From assembly GCA_039024315.1 (NCBI GenBank), contig JBCCQN010000207.1, positions 1 through 14,390 of the forward strand: a DNA stretch of 14,390 bases, given 5' to 3'. This document shows, piece after piece, positions 9,201 to 14,390 of the stretch. Source of the DNA: JBCAWW01 sp039024315. Lineage in GTDB: Bacteria; Bacteroidota; Bacteroidia; J057. The notes under the pieces were generated by a model that saw only the letters and a program-made list of their open reading frames with translations, was not told where the DNA came from and made no database searches. Within the stretch, counting starts at the first letter, position 1, and each line of letters starts with the position of its first letter. Made by a program: the position numbers and the translations under genes.

Positions 9201-9480
9201 TCAGCAGATACTCAAGGATATCAACCAAAGCGTATTGAGCTTGCTCTTCAAAGCGGACCTCCACGTTGAAGAAAATCAGCAACGCAACAACGTAGATACG
9301 CGTAAGCGTGATGATTTCAGTAAGCTTAAAACTCGCCACGACGAAGTCGAGCGCGAGCGCCAAAATCAGCGTGAACAAGAACGCCGCGTTATGGCAGCCG
9401 CTTCTGGTGGTCAGCCTCAGCGCCCGCTTTCCCGGGCCGAAAGACGGGCCCAAGAGCGCAAAAAGAAGAAAAGGAGATAA
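6208..9480 (+). CDS. secA: Preprotein translocase ATPase SecA
   Basis: SecA is the ATP-driven motor that pushes unfolded preproteins through SecYEG. Walker A is MATGEGKT (189-196), Walker B is DEID (297-300, the DEAD-box position), followed by SVLIDEARTPLIISG. The second nucleotide-binding fold has TNMAGRGTDIKLGEGV (~684-698) and the arginine-rich motif QLRGRAGRQGD (720-730). YDDVMNNQREVIY (~798-810) starts the helical scaffold and wing region. At 1090 residues it is about 190 longer than E. coli SecA. Extra sequence is a charged, coiled-coil-like insertion at ~55-98 and insertions in the preprotein-binding region at ~335-410 and ~455-485, as is usual in Bacteroidota. The C-terminus is highly basic (ERRAQERKKKKRR) and lacks the usual CxCxSGx8C(H/C) zinc-binding tail. 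AGGAAAAGA lies 7 bases before the ATG. It directly follows the phosphatase and ends at a strong terminator. Confidence 0.97.
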   Translation: MKSFLNKLFPSKKEKDLKQLWPFVDEVNAAYEQLHTITDDELRGKTAEFKEQIAEYTAEIRERIADLRGEADETEDAHAKETIFKEIDELDKDHYKQIDEILTEVAPQAFAVVKETARRLTQNGELRVTANDYDKELAAKRNNVTIEGNTAVWANQWTAADANIAWNMIHYDVQLIGGNVLHSGKIAEMATGEGKTLVATLPVYLNALSGMGVHLITVNNYLARRDADWNAPLFQFHGLTVDCIDLHEPNSDERRKAYKADITYGTNNEFGFDYLRDNMTTQPDYLVQGRHFYAIIDEIDSVLIDEARTPLIISGPVPRGDKHEYDQLKPRIERLVRKQRTLINGYLNEAKKHIKNGKMDEGGLPLFRAYRGLPKNNALIKFLSETGVKAQMNKTEAYFLQDNSKNMHEADEPLFFTIEEKNRQVELTDKGREEIAQAGEDPDLFVLPDVAAKLSAIEGNTELSDEERLKLKDEVAADYAEKSERLHAINQLLKAYTLFEKDVEYIVQEGKVNIVDEQTGRVLPGRRYSDGLHQAIEAKENVKVEAATQTFATVTLQNYFRMYHKLSGMTGTAETEEAEFFEIYKLDVVVIPTNLPIARDDREDLVYRTKREKYNAVIDEIEVMRENGQPVLVGTTSVEVSELLSRMLNIRKIPHNVLNAKQHQREAEIVAAAGQAGVVTIATNMAGRGTDIKLGEGVKEAGGLAIIGTERHESRRIDRQLRGRAGRQGDPGTSQFFVSLEDDLMRLFSTERIIKVMDRVGFKEGEVIQHKMISKSISNAQKKVEENNFAMRKRLLEYDDVMNNQREVIYRRRRNALFGGRIKVDLDNMLYDLCSSLVESYIDMTDAEGLRLHTIRLLSVDPEVTEKDLNDESLENLTEKIYAQAKAAYDRKAKRLSETLAGGIGRIKANNPNINKILIPFSDGSKKLQIVVPVEEALTTQGQMVVDELEKVATLAIIDDRWKNHLREMDELRTSVQNAVFEQKDPLLVYKFESFELFQQILKDINQSVLSLLFKADLHVEENQQRNNVDTRKRDDFSKLKTRHDEVERERQNQREQERRVMAAASGGQPQRPLSRAERRAQERKKKKRR

Positions 9481-9497
9481 AAGTCTCTTTTAGATAC

Positions 9498-9532
9498 AGC
9501 CCTCGATCTTTATTAGGTTGAGGGCTTTTTTT
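9498..9532 (+). terminator. Intrinsic terminator of the lnt-phosphatase-secA cluster
   Basis: AGCCCTC (9498-9504) pairs with GAGGGCT (9520-9526) across a 15-base loop, and a run of seven T follows (9526-9532). It lies 18 bases after the secA stop. The reverse strand has no T-run, so it works for the plus strand only. Confidence 0.9.
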
Positions 9533-9541
9533 GTATTTACT

Positions 9542-9673
9542 GCTTCGCAGAACGCTTATCTCTCTAGGTACCCTCGGGGGCGTATGCAATACGCCCCTAC
9601 CTATCCGCACATTGTAGCGGCGTATTGCATACGCCCGAGTAAGTCCCTCTATGAAATAAGCGTTCCGCGAGGC
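9542..9673. repeat. Nested inverted-repeat element (REP/MITE-like), about 130 bp
   Basis: The outer arms GCTTCGCAGAACGCTTAT (9542-9559) and ATAAGCGTTCCGCGAGGC (9656-9673) are inverted copies matching at 16 of 18 bases. Inside lie two more inverted copies, 9573-9600 and 9614-9639, each itself a hairpin: GGGGCGTAT-gca-ATACGCCCC (9577-9597) and GGCGTAT-tgc-ATACGCC (9619-9635). The whole could fold as one long cruciform or as two small hairpins. It carries no ORF. It fills the gap between secA and the convergent hydrolase gene, right up to that gene's stop. Related end sequences occur at 10584-10598 and 14269-14287. This layout is typical of small non-autonomous repeats mobilised in trans; that origin is inferred. 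Confidence 0.75.
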
Positions 9674-9677
9674 GGCC

Positions 9678-10565
9678 TCAGCCCAATTTCTCCTCAAAAA
9701 ATCCGATCGTCCGCTCCCAAGCTAGCCTTGCCATCGGAGGATCAAAACGAGGGGTACTATCGTTATGAAAGCCGTGATTGACCTCAGGATAATGGCAGGC
9801 TACATACTCTTTGCCGTTTTCCATCAAAGCGGCTTCGTAGGCAGGCCAACCTGCATTGACCCGCTTGTCGAGACCGGCAAACTGCAGCATGAGGGGCGCT
9901 TGAATATCTGGCACCATTTCCGCATCTGGTTGACCCCCATAAAAAGGTACGGCCGCCAATAATTCTGGCACTTTAACAGCCATCATATTGGAGATCCAGC
10001 CCCCAAAACAAAAGCCCACTACCCCTACTTTGCCATTGCATTGAGGATGCTCACGCAAAAAGTGGAAAGCCGCGATAAAATCCTCTAGCATCTCATTACG
10101 ATCGCGTTTACGTTGCATAGTGCGGCCTTCATCATCAGTACCAGGATAGCCTCCTAAGGGCCAAAGGGCATCGGGGGCAAAAGCCACAAATCCTTCTAGC
10201 GCAGCTCTACGACTTACATCTTCGATGTGGGGATTGAGACCACGGTTTTCATGCACCACTAGTATGCCCGGCTGTTTTTCTTTGATTGCGAGCTCCGAAG
10301 AAAGCAGACCTCTAATCTCACCTCCACCTTTAGGAGACTGAAACATTATGTACTGAGAATCAAGCCTGGGATCGTCTGCTTTGACCTGAACTTTGGTCTC
10401 GTAGTCAGGCATAACAAAGCCCAAGAGTGCAGGCACAGTCAGTCCTCCCACGGCATAAGCCGAGAGCCGTTCTACAAATTGGCGCCGATCGATTTTGTTA
10501 TGGGCGTACTCGTCGTAGAGATCAAATACCTCCTGCTTGACGTCTTCCTTTTTGATATTGGACAT
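9678..10565 (-). CDS. Dienelactone hydrolase family protein with Tat-like N-terminus
   Basis: This is an alpha/beta hydrolase of the dienelactone hydrolase family. The expected Cys-Asp-His triad is visible: C186 in GVVGFCFGGW, D233 in FAGLDKRVN and H264 in EVNHGFHND, with the supporting E106 in VVHENRG. The N-terminal ~55 residues read YDEYAHNKIDRRQFVERLSA followed by a hydrophobic stretch (VGGLTVPALLGFV). This is a twin-arginine (R27 R28) signal or anchor with an extended n-region, a form seen in YghX-like members, and suggests export in folded form. Length (295) fits that subgroup. The substrate cannot be told; dienelactone itself is not implied. It is the last of three co-directional minus-strand genes, 90 bases after the methyltransferase. 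That gap contains one copy of the GAACGCTTAT repeat. Its stop abuts the inverted-repeat element. Confidence 0.9.
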   Translation of the reverse strand: MSNIKKEDVKQEVFDLYDEYAHNKIDRRQFVERLSAYAVGGLTVPALLGFVMPDYETKVQVKADDPRLDSQYIMFQSPKGGGEIRGLLSSELAIKEKQPGILVVHENRGLNPHIEDVSRRAALEGFVAFAPDALWPLGGYPGTDDEGRTMQRKRDRNEMLEDFIAAFHFLREHPQCNGKVGVVGFCFGGWISNMMAVKVPELLAAVPFYGGQPDAEMVPDIQAPLMLQFAGLDKRVNAGWPAYEAALMENGKEYVACHYPEVNHGFHNDSTPRFDPPMARLAWERTIGFFEEKLG

Positions 10566-10583
10566 TGTTTTGTATTTGGGGAT

Positions 10584-10598
10584 GAGATAAGCGTTCTG
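10584..10598 (-). repeat. Solo copy of the CAGAACGCTTATCTC repeat in the hydrolase leader
   Basis: Read on the minus strand, CAGAACGCTTATCTC is identical over 15 bases to 9548-9562 in the outer arm of the inverted-repeat element. It lies 18 bases upstream of the hydrolase ATG. With the right outer arm (9656-9673) it flanks the hydrolase gene as a direct repeat about 930 bp apart. Confidence 0.6.
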
Positions 10599-10655
10599 AG
10601 CAGCAGCTAGAAAAAAGCTACTCCCCCAAAATGTAAACAGTATCCTGCAAAAAGA

Positions 10656-11435
10656 CTACTTACGGAGCTGGAGAGAAATGATATTTTTGCTCACCTTAAA
10701 GTCTCCTTCTGCCTCACAGACCTTTTGCACAGCCGCTAAAATCTCAGCATCATGGCCGGGACGATAGAAAAGCGAGTTGCTAAGGTAGGTCAAAAAGGCC
10801 TCCGCGCTTGAAAAAGCAATCTTGTTGCGCAGCAAAGAAGGCTTGAGGGAAGAGAAACCAATGCGTTCACCATGAGCGATGACATCCTGATGAAACTGAT
10901 CAAAAACATAGTCCATAAAATCTTCGACCTCATGCAGAGGGCGGATGATGGACAGGAACTCGTCATTGGTGCCATAATAAGGACAGATCACCCAAAAGAC
11001 GCCACCGGGCTTTAGCAGTCGATAAGCATCTTCCATTACCTTAGCGAGATTTTGGGTATAATAAAGGGCGTAGGAGGCGTAAATGAGATCAAAAGTGCCT
11101 TCCGCTAGCTCAGGATATAGCTCCATGGTATCGAAGCTGCCTTCAATAAGACCGAGCTTAGCCCTGCCTTGGTAATCATTTTTGAGTTGATTGAGACTCT
11201 TACCTTCTAAGTCAAGACCGATGACCTCACTCTGAGGCGAAAGCATGGGACTAAACAGTAAAAGCTGCTTACCAGTACCGCAGCCGAGGTCAAGGACGCG
11301 GGAAGGAAGATTTAGCTCTGGCAATTGACGAAAGCACCATTCATCAAAATCGCGAGCAGAATTGCGATTGGCCGACATCCGCGCGTTGAGCTTAGAGGTG
11401 GACTGAATATCAGAAGCAGAGGATTGAGTTTGCAT
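10656..11435 (-). CDS. Class I SAM-dependent methyltransferase
   Basis: The fold is the Rossmann-like class I methyltransferase. Motif I is VLDLGCGTG (47-55), the acidic ribose-binding residue is D75 in VIGLDLEG, FDLIYASYALYY (115-126) is the motif IV region, and LKPGGVFWVICPY (141-153) is the post-motif strand of the Methyltransf_11/25 type. Length (259) is normal for a small-molecule enzyme. The substrate cannot be read from the sequence. The start MQTQSSASD at 11435 is supported by a consensus promoter-like site 20 bases upstream. It lies 50 bases downstream of the DUF5916 gene and 90 bases upstream of the hydrolase gene, in the same direction. It may be co-transcribed with them or have its own promoter. 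Confidence 0.85.
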   Translation of the reverse strand: MQTQSSASDIQSTSKLNARMSANRNSARDFDEWCFRQLPELNLPSRVLDLGCGTGKQLLLFSPMLSPQSEVIGLDLEGKSLNQLKNDYQGRAKLGLIEGSFDTMELYPELAEGTFDLIYASYALYYTQNLAKVMEDAYRLLKPGGVFWVICPYYGTNDEFLSIIRPLHEVEDFMDYVFDQFHQDVIAHGERIGFSSLKPSLLRNKIAFSSAEAFLTYLSNSLFYRPGHDAEILAAVQKVCEAEGDFKVSKNIISLQLRK

Positions 11436-11454
11436 TCGTTTGAGCTTTTAGCTG

Positions 11455-11481
11455 CAAAAATAATAATAGTTAAGCGGTCAA
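11455..11481 (-). promoter_or_regulatory. Probable promoter of the methyltransferase gene
   Basis: On the minus strand TTG (11479-11481) is followed after 16 bases by TATTTTTG (11455-11462), an exact match to the Bacteroidota -7 consensus TAnnTTTG. The spacing is slightly shorter than usual. The leader would be about 15 bases long. It lies in the 50-base gap after the DUF5916 gene. Confidence 0.45.
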
Positions 11482-11485
11482 GAGA

Positions 11486-13687
11486 TTAAAACTGCTTTAA
11501 AAAGGTCACCTTAAAAATCGCCTGTTGATCATGAAGGTTTGTAGTAAAACCGCTGGAAGGATCTAAGAGATCCTGACGATTGGCATTGTAAACCAGATAG
11601 ATATACGAAAGCGGGCGGTACTCCCAGACAAATCTACTATTGAGTGTGGTTCTTTCTGAGGCGGTATTGTATTGTAAGAATGAAATTAGCTGAATTCTTG
11701 GATTGAGCGCTAGCCGTAATTCGGTGCCAATAAGATGGGTTTCGGCATTGCTACGCTCTTTGCCCAAATCAGAAAGTCGATTGTACTCATAGTCTGCCGT
11801 TAGTTGGATGTGAGGCAGAGGGGCAAACCTCAAGGCAGAGTTAAAATTATTGAGATTTCCGTCAAAGTAGCCACCAAAGCGGTAGGAGGCACTGAGAGCA
11901 AACTTTCTGGAAAAATCCCCACGGTAACTAAAGCGATGGCTCGTATATGTGTAATCACCGGGCAGTATCTCTATCCCTACCGGAGAAAAAGTATTGCGCA
12001 ACGATTGCCAATTGGTACTGAGATTGTAGGAAAATTCACTCCCGTTTTGGAGCTCAAGCTTGAGGGGTTCGTAACTAATGAAACCCTCTCGAAGCGTAAG
12101 ATCATCCAAATAGTGATATATGTAGGAGGAAATGCCCGGACTATATTGGCGAATGAATTTGGGGAGCCATTTGGGACGTAACCTTAATTCAAAGGCGGGA
12201 CTGGTCAATAAATAATTGTTGGCACTGATAAAACCAGCCCTTGGGTTATAATCAGCCGTAACAAAGGCCTCCACTAGTCCCAAATAAATCCAATTGTTGT
12301 CAAAATAGGTCCAGGTTGCGCCAGAAAGGCCTTGATCATTGATGGCCCCTGAAGTTTTTGAACCGGATATCATCCAAAACGAATTGATCTGCTGGCTAGG
12401 GCGGAAAAAACCATCAATCGTCACGGTACCATTAGTGGTCGATTGCCCTGCAGCATTGGCCTCGTCATGTCTAAAGGTTGCCATCCCTCCGATACGACCT
12501 TGGGACGCAAGGTTAGCGGAGTATCGGGCCACGGCAAAATTTGCCGCGGGAGTATTTCCGTTTTCTCTTTGCCGAATCGCCAAAAGACCGATATTTTGTT
12601 TTTCACTGCGATTAGTAAAGCGAGCTCCTACATCAATAGGTATCGGGCTACCACTGTCATCAAGCCCAATTCTTCGACTGAAAAAAGGTTGTAGTAGGTC
12701 CCATGCGGCCATGCTATAAATTTCATTTCCTTCCAGAAAGAACTGCCTCCTTTCGGGAAAAAAAACTGAAAAGCGGGTGAGATTTACAACTTGTCGGTCC
12801 ACATCTGCTTGGGCGAAATCAGTATTAATGGTAAGGTCTAGTACCGAATTGGGGCCGGTAACCCATTTCACTTCGCCCCCCGCTTTGAAGTCTGTACCCT
12901 CTGCGGTAGACTCACCATCAACTGATTGCCTTTCCGCTGTAATCAGGGTATATGGTATCACCTGCACATTTGCAGAAGGGGGAGGAGGCTCAATTCCGCT
13001 TAGTACAGCTCCATAGGACATTCGATATACATTGAACGCACGGGGCACAGCCGGAAAAGAAACATATTCATTGTTACTGCGGATATTTCTCGTCAATATG
13101 ATTCCCATCTTGTTACAGGCGGGGGGATAACGGAGGGTTTTCCAAGGGATAGCCATTTCTACCACCCAAGCCGAATCTAAAATTTGGGTTCTTACTCTCC
13201 ACAAACCCGACCATTCGCGATTAAAAATCTCCCCATCCATTACCAAAATTTCGCGCTGGGTACCATAAGGGTTGGTTTGAAAAGCAATCGCATTGCGTTT
13301 ATCTAGAAATCCATCTAGCGCGATCCCAAACATATCATTTTGGAAATAGTCGAAATCTCTCTGCATATTTTGGGTGCGAAGATCCGACCTTCCATTGGCG
13401 GTATTACAAACTGCCCCCACATATAGGTATTTCTCGTCAAACAAAATTCTTGCCTCTGTAGGCATACTTGCAGGATCACCTTGGATGGGATCTTTTTGTA
13501 TAAAAGAGCTTATCGGGGAAGCGGCCATCCAACTAGCTTCGTCCAATTTGCCATCGATGCTAATAGGTCCGAAAGCCTGAGCAGCATTAATCGTTATCGC
13601 TTCCTCTGGAGGTTCAAAGGTAACTTGCGCCATACCCTCGCTCAGCATGAGGCTCATCATTAGCCAAGTGAAAATATGTTTCATCAT
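11486..13687 (-). CDS. CBM9-like / DUF5916 outer-membrane protein
   Basis: The protein has a Sec signal peptide (IFTWLMMSLMLSEGMA, likely cut after A20). A carbohydrate-binding family 9-like (DOMON-type) beta-sandwich spans residues ~40-225, including ISIDGKLDEASWMAA, ARILFDEKYLYVGA and WVVEMAIPWKTLRY. Then comes a DUF5916 region (~235-733) with the signature FFPERRQFFLEG (309-320) and many alternating aromatic strands. It ends in a terminal phenylalanine (VTFLKQF), the usual beta-barrel assembly signal. This suggests an outer-membrane beta-barrel with a periplasmic or surface sugar-binding-like domain. The ligand is unknown. Two ATGs lie side by side (13687 and 13684); either could be used. 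It is first in the three-gene minus-strand group and has a long structured leader upstream (13723-13877). Length (733) fits this family. Confidence 0.9.
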   Translation of the reverse strand: MMKHIFTWLMMSLMLSEGMAQVTFEPPEEAITINAAQAFGPISIDGKLDEASWMAASPISSFIQKDPIQGDPASMPTEARILFDEKYLYVGAVCNTANGRSDLRTQNMQRDFDYFQNDMFGIALDGFLDKRNAIAFQTNPYGTQREILVMDGEIFNREWSGLWRVRTQILDSAWVVEMAIPWKTLRYPPACNKMGIILTRNIRSNNEYVSFPAVPRAFNVYRMSYGAVLSGIEPPPPSANVQVIPYTLITAERQSVDGESTAEGTDFKAGGEVKWVTGPNSVLDLTINTDFAQADVDRQVVNLTRFSVFFPERRQFFLEGNEIYSMAAWDLLQPFFSRRIGLDDSGSPIPIDVGARFTNRSEKQNIGLLAIRQRENGNTPAANFAVARYSANLASQGRIGGMATFRHDEANAAGQSTTNGTVTIDGFFRPSQQINSFWMISGSKTSGAINDQGLSGATWTYFDNNWIYLGLVEAFVTADYNPRAGFISANNYLLTSPAFELRLRPKWLPKFIRQYSPGISSYIYHYLDDLTLREGFISYEPLKLELQNGSEFSYNLSTNWQSLRNTFSPVGIEILPGDYTYTSHRFSYRGDFSRKFALSASYRFGGYFDGNLNNFNSALRFAPLPHIQLTADYEYNRLSDLGKERSNAETHLIGTELRLALNPRIQLISFLQYNTASERTTLNSRFVWEYRPLSYIYLVYNANRQDLLDPSSGFTTNLHDQQAIFKVTFLKQF

Positions 13688-13722
13688 GATTCAAATTTAA
13701 AGCCGTATGCTAATTCTAGATT

Positions 13723-13821
13723 TAAGTACTGAGTAAAAAGTATCTGGTACGAAGAATAATCGCTTCTTTACCCCTTTGAGGTCGTTTTTTCAAAGTCTGA
13801 ATACTATTGTCTCAGTACTTA
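13723..13821 (-). ncRNA. Candidate structured RNA element in the leader of the DUF5916 gene
   Basis: The ends form a perfect 11-bp inverted repeat (13723-13733 with 13811-13821, TAAGTACTGAG read on the minus strand). After a small internal loop an AGTAT/ATACT helix extends it (13739-13743 with 13801-13805). Inside are two separate hairpins: CTTTGA/TCAAAG (13774-13779 with 13790-13795) and AAGAA/TTCTT (13752-13756 with 13764-13768). The result is a three-way junction closed by a long stem. It lies 35 bases upstream of the DUF5916 ATG on that gene's strand. It could be a cis-regulatory RNA, or the inverted repeat may act as DNA. I do not recognise it as a known riboswitch. Confidence 0.4.
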
Positions 13822-13883
13822 TTTACCTGCCTTTCGGGGGAAAGCCGCATATCACTTACAGCATCTAAAATGCAACAATATTG

Positions 13884-13891
13884 CAAATATA
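13884..13891 (-). promoter_or_regulatory. Possible -7 element for the DUF5916 gene (TATATTTG)
   Basis: Read on the minus strand, TATATTTG matches TAnnTTTG exactly. No TTG element is seen at the normal distance upstream. If used, it gives a leader of about 190 bases that contains the hairpins at 13831-13844 and 13723-13821. Confidence 0.3.
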
Positions 13892-14060
13892 GGTAGATAC
13901 TTGCTGATTTGGCTTGCTTATTTTGGGCTAGGCTATTGCATTGCTCCCGAACACTAATCGAGCAATTATCTGTCTGTAGTAGTCAATGCGGATTCATGAG
14001 GCAGCGCTCTCAAAAATCGCCCGATTGAGGGCTAAAAAATTCTTTAAAATCCAACTTTGA

Positions 14061-14130
14061 CCATTGAGCAAAAGAAACTTACCATTCGGCCCTAATTCGC
14101 CAAATCAGCCACTTTTTGTTCTACCTTTAT
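14061..14130 (+). repeat. Promoter-like repeat unit, copy 1
   Basis: These 70 bases align without gaps to 14320-14389 (offset 259). The best-conserved parts are CCATT at the start, CCATTCG (14082-14088), CGC-AAA-CAG around 14098-14107 and CTACCTTTA at the end. By eye roughly 37 of the last 50 bases agree. The conserved TACCTTTA (14122-14129) resembles the Bacteroidota -7 element, and copy 1 lies just before the candidate small RNA. No standard -33 TTTG stands at the expected distance. Confidence 0.6.
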
Positions 14131-14242
14131 GTCACAGGTTAAAGTAAAGAATGAGCAAGGGTTAGGGTGGCTCTCCCAAATGCGGGATCGTAGCCCCCTA
14201 ATTTTTTTTGAGACCAGATGAGCTTTTCGTCTGGTCTTTTTT
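14131..14242 (+). ncRNA. Candidate small RNA with two hairpin/T-run elements
   Basis: A promoter-like TACCTTTA (14122-14129) is followed by about 110 bases with two strong stem-loops. The first pairs TTAGGG-t-GGC (14162-14171) with GCCCCCTAA (14193-14201), with one bulged T. It encloses a TCCC/GGGA hairpin and is followed by eight T (14202-14209). The second pairs AGACCAGA (14211-14218) with TCTGGTCT (14230-14237) and is followed by a T-run to 14242. The 5' end is inferred. It could also be a terminator-type leader (attenuator) for a gene beyond the right edge. It matches no RNA family I can recognise. Confidence 0.4.
14211..14242 (+). terminator. Intrinsic terminator, AGACCAGA/TCTGGTCT plus T-run
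   Basis: An 8-bp perfect stem with an 11-base loop is followed by a run of T (14236-14242). The reverse strand has no T-run, so it acts on plus-strand transcripts. It follows directly after another hairpin with eight T (14162-14209). Confidence 0.8.
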
Positions 14243-14248
14243 CGTCAC

Positions 14249-14287
14249 CTCCCGATAGCTATCGGGAGCGCGGAACGATCATCTCTC
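14249..14287. repeat. 20-bp perfect palindrome joined to a diverged copy of the GAACGCTTAT repeat
   Basis: CTCCCGATAGCTATCGGGAG (14249-14268) is a perfect palindrome. It is followed at once by 14269-14287, which matches 16 of 19 bases of 9546-9564 in the outer arm of the inverted-repeat element (CGCrGAACG and ATCTCTC shared). It starts 7 bases after the terminator. This looks like a mobile or repeat-element end rather than gene regulation, but either is possible. Confidence 0.55.
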
Positions 14288-14319
14288 CTCCGCAAAAAAC
14301 GAACAGCCTCAGGATTTAT

Positions 14320-14389
14320 CCATTCAAAGATCAAATCGCGCCATTCGCCCCAAAAACGCTAAAACAGGCCTTTTTAGTCCTACCTTTAC
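14320..14389 (+). repeat. Promoter-like repeat unit, copy 2 (at the right edge)
   Basis: This is the second copy of the 70-base unit described at 14061-14130, ending in the same CTACCTTTA (14380-14388). The window stops one base later, so the transcript it would drive cannot be seen. If the layout repeats, a second RNA or a gene with a very short leader begins just beyond position 14390. Confidence 0.55.
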
Positions 14390-14390
14390 A

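Larger units (their letters stand above)
13688..14128. other. Non-coding region upstream of the DUF5916 gene
   Basis: I see no convincing protein gene here. It holds the structured element at 13723-13821 and a small hairpin CTTTC-GGGG-GAAAG (13831-13844). It also has a possible minus-strand promoter (13884-13891) and an inverted repeat ATTGCTC/GAGCAAT (13940-13946 and 13960-13966). At its right end is the promoter-like repeat unit of the candidate small RNA (14061-14130). Confidence 0.6.

Noticed and set aside
6220..9453. ORFs within secA in other frames, up to 175 residues on the minus strand
   Set aside because: The secA frame is continuous with all family motifs. The others lack recognisable domains and are expected by chance opposite a long gene.
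14159..14201. tRNA-like look of GGGATCGTAGCCC
   Set aside because: It resembles a T-arm, but the loop lacks the TTCRA consensus, and there is no acceptor, D or anticodon arm around it. The bases are better explained by the TTAGGG/CCCTAA stem.
14129..14221. Plus-strand ORF of 30 codons (MSQVKVKNEQ...)
   Set aside because: Its ATG overlaps the promoter-like TACCTTTA, and its 3' half consists of the two stem-loops and the eight-T run. It is more likely an accident of a structured RNA, though a leader peptide cannot be excluded.
14249..14287. Possible attachment site or integron-type recombination site
   Set aside because: The palindrome is striking, but no integrase, tRNA or gene cassette lies nearby. 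The adjoining sequence matches a dispersed repeat instead.

Overview
The window reads as a chromosomal segment of a Bacteroidota member, most plausibly a marine Saprospiria/Lewinella-like organism. The evidence is an enormous secreted protein built of HYR (hyalin) repeats, a long SecA with the insertions usual in Bacteroidota, an outer-membrane CBM9/DUF5916 protein, and promoter-like TAnnTTTG elements with few clear Shine-Dalgarno sites. The genus is inference; no rRNA or marker phylogeny is available here.

Layout. (1) 1-2912, minus strand: the N-terminal ~970 codons of a giant HYR-repeat protein whose C-terminus lies beyond the left edge. All plus-strand ORFs in this stretch are shadows of the repeats. 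(2) 2913-3465: a divergent intergenic region with a probable promoter for the HYR gene, a strong palindrome at 3052-3077 and a promoter-like site before lnt. (3) 3466-9480, plus strand: an envelope and housekeeping cluster of apolipoprotein N-acyltransferase (lnt), an inositol-monophosphatase-family phosphatase and the preprotein translocase ATPase secA, closed by a good intrinsic terminator at 9498-9532. (4) 9542-9673: a nested inverted-repeat (REP/MITE-like) element between convergent genes. (5) 9678-13687, minus strand: three co-directional genes. In order of transcription they encode a CBM9/DUF5916 outer-membrane protein, a class I SAM methyltransferase and a Tat-signal dienelactone-hydrolase-family enzyme. 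(6) 13688-14390: 0.7 kb without a convincing protein gene. It holds a highly structured leader upstream of the DUF5916 gene, and a probable small RNA gene with two hairpin/T-run terminators. The promoter-like region of that RNA is repeated, in diverged form, 259 bp further on at the right edge.

How the genes fit together. SecA drives Sec export, and Lnt completes the acylation of exported lipoproteins. The HYR protein and the DUF5916 protein both carry Sec signal peptides and are clients of that export route, ending at the cell surface or outer membrane. No defence system, phage, transposase gene or CRISPR array was found. The most unusual material is non-coding: the structured DUF5916 leader, the candidate small RNA with a duplicated promoter, and a dispersed GAACGCTTAT-type repeat seen four times.
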